From positions 1-21,238 of the forward strand of contig JBBDRV010000200.1 in NCBI GenBank assembly GCA_040905285.1: 21,238 bases of DNA, read 5' to 3'. The notes beneath the pieces are model-generated. The model ran no database searches and was not told the DNA's origin. It saw only the letters and a program-made list of their open reading frames with translations. Shown here piece by piece: positions 14,345 to 20,730 of this stretch; positions within the stretch are counted from its first letter, which is position 1; the number at the start of each line of letters is the position of its first letter. The stretch comes from JBBDRV01 sp040905285. GTDB taxonomy: Bacteria > Bacteroidota > Rhodothermia > Balneolales > Balneolaceae. A program made the translations under genes and the position numbers.

Positions 14345-16360
14345 TCACTCCACCCGGATCTCCCGCATGGCTGTCTCCGGCTTTTTCCCGTTCCCCCGGT
14401 TTACAGCCATCAGCCATTTGTAGAGCTTTCCGATCCCCTGTGAGATGGAATGCTCCGGCTCCCAGCCGGTCATGGAGGTGAATTTGGCCGTATCGGAAAC
14501 ATAATATTTCTGGTCGCCGTCCCTCCAGTCGGAATAATAGCACGGTACCGTGTCCCCGGTCAGTTCCTCTATAATCCTGATGAATTCTTTCAGGCTGACG
14601 CTGTTCTCATAGCCTCCACCCATATTAAACTCCTCTCCGGCTATCGAATCGATCTGGTCATACACTATCCGGAATGCCCTGACCAGGTCATCGATGTACA
14701 GTATATCGCGAACCTGTTTTCCATCGCCGAATATGGTTATCGGTTTTCCTTTCAATGCCTGGATCAGAAAATGAGCCACCCACCCCTGATCTTCAGTTCC
14801 GAACTGGTGAGGCCCGTATATGCAGCTCATACGGAATACTGCCGTTTTAAGGCCGTAGGTACGGGCATAATCAAGTATGTAGGCATCAGCGGAACCCTTT
14901 GAACATCCGTATGGGCTGTGAAAATCCAATTTCTGATCCTCATTTACTTTTTTTTGCTTCAGGTGATACCGGTCCCCGTTGGACAGCAGATCCATGTTTG
15001 CCAGATTTCCGTACACTTTATTGGTAGATGTAAACAGCAGGGGGGGCCTGTGGGAAGAGTTGCGGATAGCTTCCAGGACATTCATTGACCCCAGGATATT
15101 TGTCTCGAGGTCGGCATAAGGCAGTTCGAAGCTCGTGGTTACGGCTACCTGTGCCGCAAAATGATAGATAAATTCGGCATTCTGCACGGCCGACTGCACC
15201 TTGTACCGGTTGCGGACATCTGCAATTTCTATATTCAGATTCTCCCTGTGCCTGCTGCTCAGCCACTTGAGGTTGGTTTCCACGCCGGGCCGCTGCAGAT
15301 TGTCCATGATGGTTACATTTTTACCTTCCTCTAACAGTCGGTCTGCCAGATTCGTACCGATAAAACCGGCACCCCCGGTGATCAATATGCTTTTTTCAGA
15401 TTCAGGAACGGTAATGTGGGGAGCGGTGATCCAGGAAAAACGGTCCAGGTCCTCCATACCGTACTCTTTCAGGAGACGGTAGAGCAATTTGGGCATACCC
15501 GATTCATCCACCATTCCAAAATGATACTCCCGGTCATCCAGGTGAAAGCCGTCCACTGTCGGCCTTTTGGAGTGCAGATCATACAGACTGTACCAGTACG
15601 CCCTTTCCACAGGAGCTTCAGTCACGTTGACAAATTCTTCTATCTGCTTCTTTTCGTCCTGCTGCCAGGTTGAATAGCCTACTTCTGTTATCCAGATTTT
15701 CTGATCGCCTCCGCAAGTGTCAATGACATCCTGCGTTTTCTCAACGACCGTGTCCCATCCATCCCAGTCGGAATCGAATGTCCCGGGGAAGCCGTGAATT
15801 CCCACGGCATCAATGGACTTCATCAGACCGATGTGGTACATGTGTCGCAGCCAGCCGGGATCGATCGGACTCATCCCGCCGAGCAATACGTTCTTTCCAT
15901 GTTTTTTTGCTTCCCCTGCCGCCCCGCTGATCATCTTGTTAAAAATGCTCCAGTCAGGATCCAGCCTGAAGTCATATTCGCTTGTGTTGTTGGGTTCATT
16001 CCACAGTTCAACCCAATCAAAATAGTCCCCGTAGAGCTGTAAAATCGTGTGGGTAAAATCCGCATAGTACTCCGGCCGGCGGGGAGGAGAGGAGGTCTTG
16101 GGCAACAGCCCCACGGAAGGCGGCGTATAGTGGAAACAGGGAAGGATACGGACATGCTCTGCAAGAGTGGGGATCAGCCAGCTAAGCCACTTTTTTCCTT
16201 CGTCTGTATGATAGTCGGCCCAGGAAATACCCGTCCTGAGTTCGCTGATGCCGATCTCCTTTAAATGCTGAATTGTTTTGTTTACATGTTCCGTATCGCC
16301 TAAATGAAACCATTCAAGTATTCCCATACCCGGTTTCCGTCTCTCTCTTGATACCTTCAT
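14345..16360 (-). CDS. Fusion: clan GH-A glycoside hydrolase domain plus CDP-paratose-2-epimerase-like NAD-dependent epimerase
   Basis: This single 671-residue frame joins two enzymes. Residues about 10-305 form a TIM-barrel glycosidase of clan GH-A (GH5/GH39 beta-xylosidase-like). WVELWNEPNN places the acid/base Glu122 in the canonical Asn-Glu-Pro motif, and KIWITEVGYS places the nucleophile at Glu226. No signal peptide precedes it, so the hydrolase would be cytoplasmic. Residues about 324-650 form an extended SDR: ILITGGAGFIGTNLAD, TSTNKVYG, the catalytic Tyr484/Lys488 in SPYGCSKGSADAYILDYA, then MSCIYGPHQFGTEDQGWVAH and GDGKQVRDILYIDDLVRAF. These phrases are typical of CDP-paratose 2-epimerase (RfbE) relatives. 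A fused hydrolase/epimerase suggests trimming or transglycosylation coupled to sugar-nucleotide epimerisation; this is inference. There is no stop or frameshift at the junction. Two palindromic CAGATCTG sites lie upstream. Confidence 0.9.
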   Translation of the reverse strand: MKVSRERRKPGMGILEWFHLGDTEHVNKTIQHLKEIGISELRTGISWADYHTDEGKKWLSWLIPTLAEHVRILPCFHYTPPSVGLLPKTSSPPRRPEYYADFTHTILQLYGDYFDWVELWNEPNNTSEYDFRLDPDWSIFNKMISGAAGEAKKHGKNVLLGGMSPIDPGWLRHMYHIGLMKSIDAVGIHGFPGTFDSDWDGWDTVVEKTQDVIDTCGGDQKIWITEVGYSTWQQDEKKQIEEFVNVTEAPVERAYWYSLYDLHSKRPTVDGFHLDDREYHFGMVDESGMPKLLYRLLKEYGMEDLDRFSWITAPHITVPESEKSILITGGAGFIGTNLADRLLEEGKNVTIMDNLQRPGVETNLKWLSSRHRENLNIEIADVRNRYKVQSAVQNAEFIYHFAAQVAVTTSFELPYADLETNILGSMNVLEAIRNSSHRPPLLFTSTNKVYGNLANMDLLSNGDRYHLKQKKVNEDQKLDFHSPYGCSKGSADAYILDYARTYGLKTAVFRMSCIYGPHQFGTEDQGWVAHFLIQALKGKPITIFGDGKQVRDILYIDDLVRAFRIVYDQIDSIAGEEFNMGGGYENSVSLKEFIRIIEELTGDTVPCYYSDWRDGDQKYYVSDTAKFTSMTGWEPEHSISQGIGKLYKWLMAVNRGNGKKPETAMREIRVE

Positions 16361-16401
16361 AAAGTAACTATTTTAACTTTGAATCGATTAGTTGAAATTT
16401 T

Positions 16402-16424
16402 CAGATCTGATCCGACCAGATCTG
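16402..16424 (-). promoter_or_regulatory. Paired CAGATCTG palindromes upstream of the fusion gene, possible operator
   Basis: CAGATCTG, an 8-bp perfect palindrome, occurs at 16402-16409 and 16417-16424. The centres are 15 bp apart, and the nearer site is 41 bp upstream of the start codon at 16360. The first copy extends to the 10-bp palindrome TCAGATCTGA. Two symmetric sites in a 156-bp gap are consistent with a dimeric repressor or activator, but no regulator is encoded nearby. Confidence 0.45.
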
Positions 16425-16516
16425 AACCCACACAGATTCTCGTTTACCATACACTTATCAGCGTAACCCGGTTGCTGCTCCTACTGTTCCTTTTGATCTC
16501 ATCCGGATTTTAGCAC

Positions 16517-17641
16517 TTATGTGGCAAGACCTTTTGCGGTCAATTCGCCGGTGGCCTCCTCTACACGATCTTCAGCTGTCTGGTTGATCAGCCAGTCCAG
16601 CAGCTCCTTCATTCCCTCTTCCAGTGAAATCCGGGGAGTGTAACCCAGTACGGATTCAGCTTTTGAAATATCCCCGAAACAGTGGCGGATATCCCCTGCG
16701 CGATATTTGCCGGTGATCTCAGGCTGTATATCTCCCTTGTCCAGCGCCCTCCCCGCCTTTTCTGCAATCACCCTGATCGTATGCGCCCGGCCGCTCCCGA
16801 TATTAAATACGTCATATGCCGCCTCGGGAACCTCCAGAGCCAGACGGCAGGCCCAGGCAACATCCTTCACATGGACAAAATCCCGCTGCTGGAGACCATC
16901 TTCAAAGATCAGCGGCGGATTGTCATTCATGTAACGCGAGCTGAAGATGGCCAGCACGCCGGTATAGGGATTGGACAGGGCCTGGCGGGAGCCATAAGCA
17001 TTAAAGAAACGCAAAGCCACTGTGGGAATCCCATAGGCTTTCCCGCAGACAAGGGCCAGGCGCTCCTGGTTGTATTTGGACAGGGCATATACCGAATTCA
17101 GCGAGGGGGGTTTGGTTTCGGGCGTGGGAACGGGTTTCAGTTCCGTACCGTTGATCTGCGGTTCCCACAGGCCTTCCTTCAGCTGATCCCTGCTGCGTTC
17201 CACATGCTGATATACATCAGAGTCCGACGAGGCAGAAGCCTGATAGGATCCCTCTCCGTAAATACTCATACTTGAAGCGACGACCAGCCGCTCGACCGGT
17301 TTTTCGACAATAGCCTCAAGAAGTACGGATGTGCCTACGTCATTTACATCCATGTATTCCCTGATTTCGTACATGCTTTGTCCCACACCGACTCTGGCTG
17401 CAAAATGATAAACGGCATCCACCCCTTCCAGGGCCTGGTCTACAGCGGACCGGTCTCTTACATCGCCCACAACCAGCTCTGCTTCACCATTCAGGTAGGA
17501 CGGTCGTTTTTCACCTGGCCCGTGGACCTGTTTCAGCAGGCTGTCCAGTATTCTTACTTCATATCCGTTCCGGATAAGTTCATCCGCCAGATGGGAACCG
17601 ATAAAACCGGCACCACCGGTGATAAGTATCTTCTTTTTCAT
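16517..17641 (-). CDS. NAD-dependent sugar epimerase, dTDP-L-rhamnose 4-epimerase/UDP-glucose 4-epimerase-like
   Basis: This 374-residue extended SDR starts MKKKILITGGAGFIGSHLAD, an NAD-binding fold at the very N-terminus, so I set the start at the ATG at 17641. A longer frame from 17764 adds 41 residues that look non-coding. The catalytic residues are Ser123/124 (VASSMSIYGEG) and Tyr185/Lys189 (SVYALSKYNQE). An insert around 157-180, LWEPQINGTELKPVPTPETK, parallels the one in dTDP-L-rhamnose 4-epimerases, where I recall a CPxCG motif; here those cysteines are absent. The downstream landmarks RFFNAYGSRQALSNPYTGV, then QQRDFVHVKDVAWA and NIGSG are normal. It probably inverts C4 of a nucleotide sugar used by the cluster's glycosyltransferases. 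Its first base follows a 207-bp repeat-bearing gap after the SDR. Confidence 0.92.
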   Translation of the reverse strand: MKKKILITGGAGFIGSHLADELIRNGYEVRILDSLLKQVHGPGEKRPSYLNGEAELVVGDVRDRSAVDQALEGVDAVYHFAARVGVGQSMYEIREYMDVNDVGTSVLLEAIVEKPVERLVVASSMSIYGEGSYQASASSDSDVYQHVERSRDQLKEGLWEPQINGTELKPVPTPETKPPSLNSVYALSKYNQERLALVCGKAYGIPTVALRFFNAYGSRQALSNPYTGVLAIFSSRYMNDNPPLIFEDGLQQRDFVHVKDVAWACRLALEVPEAAYDVFNIGSGRAHTIRVIAEKAGRALDKGDIQPEITGKYRAGDIRHCFGDISKAESVLGYTPRISLEEGMKELLDWLINQTAEDRVEEATGELTAKGLAT

Positions 17642-17848
17642 ATTAACCCGTGTTTTGTTCAAAAATTGATTCGTCGGAATAAGCGGCTTCATTCTATCGC
17701 GGCTGCCGCACGTTATGTCTGCCTGAACGCCTGCGTGTCCGGTGTCCGTCAAACTGACCTGCACGGCAGGTCTGCCCTGTCCGGAATGATATCAATCTCC
17801 CTGTACGGCATGATATCTGATCTGCACGGCACGTCTGCCTCCCGCGCA
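17642..17848. repeat. Spacer with an imperfect 18-bp direct repeat between SDR and epimerase genes
   Basis: CTGCACGGCAGGTCTGCC (17759-17776) recurs with one mismatch at 17822-17839, 63 bp away. Related fragments CTGCCGCACGTTATGTCTGCC (17703-17723) and CTGTACGGCATGATATC (17801-17817) lie around them. The whole 207-bp spacer therefore looks like a decayed repeat array. An N-terminal extension of the epimerase overlaps it but is not credible as coding sequence. An internal promoter for the rest of the cluster could be here. Confidence 0.5.
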
Positions 17849-18547
17849 TTACATCGGCTGCCCTGCAGGACGGATCGTGATATCATTCAGCGCGACGCCT
17901 TCAGGCTGATTTACCGCATACAGGACAGCGTCGGCCACCTGATCCGGTTCCAGCGCTCCCCATCCAATATCTTCCGGGGTCTGTGAGCCGTTGATCATCT
18001 CCCTGAAGAAACCGGTGTCCACCACTCCCGGATGGATAACCGTGATCCGGACCGACGGCTGAACTTCCAACCGGAGTGTTTCAGCCACAATATCCAGAGC
18101 CGCCTTGGTAGCCGCATAAATTGCGCCGTAAGGATAGGGACGGGTTGAAGAGACTGAGGAAATAAATACCACATCCCCCCGCTCATTATTAACCATTTCA
18201 GGGACAAAGGCCCTGATCAGCCGAAAGGCACTGAATACGTTGATCCGGAAAATTTTCTCCCAGCTGTCCGGATTCCCTTCCGCAAGCTTCTCGTGTATTC
18301 CCCGCCCGGCGTTGCATACCAGGACATCGGGAGTTCCGATCGCTTCTCTTGCCTTGTCACAAAACCTGTCGGTCTGTTCCGGATGCGAGAGGTCTGCCTG
18401 GAAAAAATGCCCCGGAATATCTCCGGATGAATGGATATCTCCGGTAACGGTTGTGAACCCCGCCTCGGAAAATCGACGTACGATACTGTTTCCGATGCCG
18501 GAATTTCCGCCGGTTATAATTGCTTTTCGGGAGGACGAGTCTTTCAT
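17849..18547 (-). CDS. Short-chain dehydrogenase/reductase (classical SDR)
   Basis: This 232-residue protein is a classical cytoplasmic NAD(P)-dependent SDR. The cofactor loop is TGGNSGIGNSI (12-22), NAG appears at 79-81, and the catalytic Ser lies in VVFISSVSS (127-135) with Tyr144 and Lys148 in YAATK. Asp37 in VTGDIHSS, at the end of strand 2, favours NAD over NADP, though this is only a rule of thumb. After the active site IHPGVVDTGFF is typical. It would oxidise or reduce a hydroxyl or keto group, in this setting probably on a sugar. It begins 6 bp after the 94-residue protein's stop, so the two are almost certainly co-transcribed. Confidence 0.93.
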   Translation of the reverse strand: MKDSSSRKAIITGGNSGIGNSIVRRFSEAGFTTVTGDIHSSGDIPGHFFQADLSHPEQTDRFCDKAREAIGTPDVLVCNAGRGIHEKLAEGNPDSWEKIFRINVFSAFRLIRAFVPEMVNNERGDVVFISSVSSTRPYPYGAIYAATKAALDIVAETLRLEVQPSVRITVIHPGVVDTGFFREMINGSQTPEDIGWGALEPDQVADAVLYAVNQPEGVALNDITIRPAGQPM

Positions 18548-18553
18548 TGACGG

Positions 18554-18838
18554 CTACGCATTTTCCCGGCTGACAATTTTATTGAAATTGCTGTCTTCCC
18601 CGTCTTTTGTCTTCTCCTGATAAACCAGTGCGAGATTGTTGTCGTCAAAAACATCAAACCACTTGTCCCAGTCAATTTCCTTCAGGTTTTCTTCTGAATA
18701 ACCGGGAAAATTGATTCTGAGGAGGTTGGTTTCCTCATCTCCTGACGTAACAACTGCAGGTTTGCCGTTTCTCGACTCTGCCCATTTTTTTATTAAATCA
18801 TGATCGGTTGTCGTCTTGTTGGTTTGTTCGGCCATCAT
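18554..18838 (-). CDS. Small acidic protein of an orphan family, first gene of the cluster
   Basis: This 94-residue, hydrophilic, acidic protein has no membrane segment. It contains TTDHDLIKKWAESRNGKPAV near 9-28, then LRINFPGYSEENLKEIDWDKWF, and a C-terminal LALVYQEKTKDGEDSNFNKI. I recall widespread bacterial proteins of about 90-100 residues with the pattern TTDHDxIRxWxExRGGKPA, DFPGY.....EEISWDEFF and LAFLYQ. They are usually labelled hypothetical and sometimes misnamed as a glucan branching enzyme fragment. Their function is not established to my knowledge. Two adjacent ATG codons at 18838 and 18835 are both possible starts, and AGAGAG lies just upstream. Being 6 bp from the SDR, it is probably translated on the same transcript. 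A stress or regulatory role is possible but unproven. Confidence 0.85.
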   Translation of the reverse strand: MMAEQTNKTTTDHDLIKKWAESRNGKPAVVTSGDEETNLLRINFPGYSEENLKEIDWDKWFDVFDDNNLALVYQEKTKDGEDSNFNKIVSRENA

Positions 18839-19157
18839 CTCTCTGTCTTTTACTTTTTCTCTCCTGAATCGGTGACCGGCGATTCCTCCATGGATCCGTA
18901 CCAGTAATTATCTGGTAACCAGTCATTTCCGGATCGGACTATCTACAGGATCAACTAATCACTTCCGGGAAAAGTTCCTGCACCTGTATAACCGTCACTC
19001 AGACATTTTGAAGGTCAGTATTTATGGCTTATTGGAATGACGGAAGAGTGAACAGAAAAGCGGAGATGCATGTTTTACCTGCATATTGCTGACGTGCACA
19101 TGATATGAAAAACTTCGGGAGAGTTGACGCTATCCGTACTGACTAAATTCAACGATT
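18839..19157. other. Divergent intergenic region between the sugar cluster and the ferric-reductase-like gene
   Basis: These 319 bp separate two divergently transcribed units, so both promoters should lie here. I see TTGACG at 19124-19129 and TAAATT at 19144-19149, only 14 bp apart, which is short for a sigma-70-type pair and not convincing. CCAG and CTGG arms around 18900-18922 form a weak hairpin. TTCCGG recurs near 18928 and 18963. No ORF of any credibility is present. Confidence 0.5.
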
Positions 19158-20468
19158 ATGAGATATACCTACAAAAGAGGGTTTTTATGGCTTTTTATCT
19201 TCATCATCCTGGCACTCCTGCCGCTGGGCATAGCGATCAGCGGACAAATTCCGGAATACCGTACGTTCTGGATTGAATTCGGAGTCGGTCTCGGCTTTAT
19301 AGGATTAGCCATGTTCGGTCTGCAATTCCTCTTTTCAGGTCGATTCAAACATATCGCTTCAACCTACGGAATGGATAACATCATCAACTATCACCGTGAA
19401 GTTGGTATCGTGGCTTTCCTGCTTGTACTGGCCCATCCGGTCATTCTGATTATTGCCAATCCCGGGTTTATCTCCTATTTCGATCCCACCGTTAATTTTA
19501 TGCGGGCCATAGCCCTTGGTTTTGTCACTGTCGCCATCATTCTGATCGTCATTACCAGTCTCTGGCGAATCTCTTTCGGGCTGAGTTATGAAAGATGGCG
19601 CCTGTTACACGGCTTTCTTGCCCTGGCCATCGTATTTGTAGGGATCACCCATTCCGTGCAGGTGTCACACTACCTTGAGCCGCTATGGAAAAAAATAGCT
19701 ATTGCGGGTTTGCTGGGAGCATGCATGTATCTGGTGATACACACGCGCCTTGTCAGACCCTGGCGCAACAGTAAAAAGCCCTATAATATTGTCGACATCA
19801 AAGAGGAAGCGGGAGACAGCTGGACATTGACTCTCGAACCGGAGGTAGGCCTGAAAATGAATTTTATTGCCGGCCAGTTTGCCTGGATTACCGTGGGCCC
19901 GACTCCCTGGTCCCTGCAGCAACATCCGTTTTCAATTGCTTCAGGTTCCAGGGATGACCTGATTTCATTCACCGCGAAAGCAGAGGGAGACTTCACCTCT
20001 TCCTGGAAAGACATGAAACCGGGAACCAGGGCCTGGCTTGAAGGGCCATTCGGTTCTTTTACACCGGAAGAAGACAGCCACCTGTTTTTAATCATGGGAG
20101 GCATCGGCATAACTCCCGCTATGAGCATGCTCCGAACAATGCAGGCTGACGACGACCGGCGAAAAGCCATCCTCATTTATGCAAATGTATCCCCGGAAGA
20201 TGTCACCTTCCGGAAAGAGCTGGATGAGCTGAGCCGCCGGATCGATCTTCAGGTAGTGCATCTGCTGGAAAAGCCTCCCGAAGCCTGGGACGGCGAAACC
20301 GGTCTGGTAACCGAAGAACTCCTGGACAAGTATCTGCCCCATAACCCGGATCATTACATGTATTACATCTGCGGTCCGGACCCGATGATGGATATTGCCG
20401 AAGTCTCCCTGCACAATCTTGGAATTCCCTGGAATCGGATTTACACGGAACGCTTCAAGATCGTATAA
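19158..20468 (+). CDS. Ferric-reductase-like transmembrane haem/FAD/NAD(P) oxidoreductase
   Basis: This 436-residue protein combines a six-helix ferric-reductase-like membrane domain (about 10-200) with a ferredoxin-reductase module (about 205-436). Conserved histidines suited to haem ligation are His79 (NYHREVG), His93 (LAHPV), His151 (LLHGF) and His165 (ITHSV). The FAD loop reads QQHPFSIASG (254-263), and the NAD(P) part has MGGIGITPAMSMLR (313-326) and the CGPDPMM motif near 409. The arrangement is that of NOX/FRE-like enzymes, which pass electrons from cytoplasmic NAD(P)H through FAD and haem to an acceptor across the membrane, often Fe(III) or oxygen. The actual acceptor cannot be told. 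The gene is alone on the plus strand, divergent from the sugar cluster, and full length for this class. Confidence 0.93.
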   Translation: MRYTYKRGFLWLFIFIILALLPLGIAISGQIPEYRTFWIEFGVGLGFIGLAMFGLQFLFSGRFKHIASTYGMDNIINYHREVGIVAFLLVLAHPVILIIANPGFISYFDPTVNFMRAIALGFVTVAIILIVITSLWRISFGLSYERWRLLHGFLALAIVFVGITHSVQVSHYLEPLWKKIAIAGLLGACMYLVIHTRLVRPWRNSKKPYNIVDIKEEAGDSWTLTLEPEVGLKMNFIAGQFAWITVGPTPWSLQQHPFSIASGSRDDLISFTAKAEGDFTSSWKDMKPGTRAWLEGPFGSFTPEEDSHLFLIMGGIGITPAMSMLRTMQADDDRRKAILIYANVSPEDVTFRKELDELSRRIDLQVVHLLEKPPEAWDGETGLVTEELLDKYLPHNPDHYMYYICGPDPMMDIAEVSLHNLGIPWNRIYTERFKIV

Positions 20469-20477
20469 CGGTTTTGA

Positions 20478-20525
20478 ATGGCATGCCTTTCGCATTCCCT
20501 ATAAATGCCTTTGACTGCATGCCAT
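20478..20525. repeat. 9-bp perfect inverted repeat downstream of the ferric-reductase-like gene
   Basis: ATGGCATGC (20478-20486) and GCATGCCAT (20517-20525) are exact reverse complements, separated by 30 bases. ATGCCTTT is repeated inside the loop at 20483-20490 and 20505-20512. The large loop and lack of a T-tract argue against an ordinary terminator. It lies 10 bp after the reductase stop and 16 bp before a small ORF. Confidence 0.5.
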
Positions 20526-20540
20526 CTGAATCAGAAAAGA

Positions 20541-20654
20541 ATGCCGATGAAAAATCAAACAAAACTTCTCTATCTGATGATCCGCCGGATCGGTGATGCG
20601 GTGGGAATCCTGCTTGTACTGATATGCATCCTGTTTGCCAGCCGCGGCTTCTGA
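20541..20654 (+). CDS. Possible 37-residue single-pass membrane peptide
   Basis: An ATG at 20541 opens 37 codons (stop at 20652-20654). The product has a basic, polar N-terminus (MPMKNQTKLLYLMIRR), a compact hydrophobic helix of about 17 residues (IGDAVGILLVLICILFA), and a short tail. AGAAAAGA lies directly before the ATG. The layout fits small bacterial membrane proteins that partner larger complexes, and it sits 72 bp after the ferric-reductase-like gene on the same strand. Random hydrophobic ORFs of this size are common, and no homologue comes to mind. A second ATG at 20547 is equally usable. I regard it as a candidate only. Confidence 0.3.
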   Translation: MPMKNQTKLLYLMIRRIGDAVGILLVLICILFASRGF

Positions 20655-20730
20655 TTTTTCTCCCTGCCTGATGGCTTCTTTCGGAACCGGTAGACTATCT
20701 TCAGACAACCACTCGGCTCCCTGCTGTGAA

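Larger units (their letters stand above)
6434..18838 (-). other. Eleven-gene sugar-nucleotide/glycosyltransfer cluster of unknown product
   Basis: Eleven genes lie in one direction. Junctions from 5' to 3' are: 94-aa protein/SDR, 6 bp; SDR/epimerase, 207 bp; epimerase/GH-epimerase fusion, 156 bp; fusion/MDR dehydrogenase, 110 bp from the preferred start; MDR/Gfo-Idh, 1 bp; Gfo-Idh/GT4, overlapping; GT4/CgeB-3, 6 bp; CgeB-3/CgeB-2, 4 bp; CgeB-2/CgeB-1, 59 bp; CgeB-1/methyltransferase, 11 bp; methyltransferase/DoxX, 4-bp overlap. The run from 14234 down is probably one transcript, and the gaps further upstream could hold extra promoters. Content is sugar redox, epimerisation, glycosyl transfer and methylation. 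Flippase, polymerase, ABC exporter and initiating phosphosugar transferase genes are absent. From memory, several of these families travel together in unrelated bacteria, but I know of no assigned product. Confidence 0.7.

Noticed and set aside
17642..17764. 41-residue N-terminal extension of the epimerase
   Set aside because: The NAD-binding fold begins at MKKKILITGGAG, so an extension would precede a complete domain; its sequence is repeat-derived and unlike any targeting signal.
6434..18838. Capsule, O-antigen or exopolysaccharide export locus
   Set aside because: No Wzx, Wzy, Wza/Wzc, ABC transporter or initiating phosphosugar transferase is present, and the only membrane protein is DoxX. 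It could still be reconsidered if such genes lie elsewhere.
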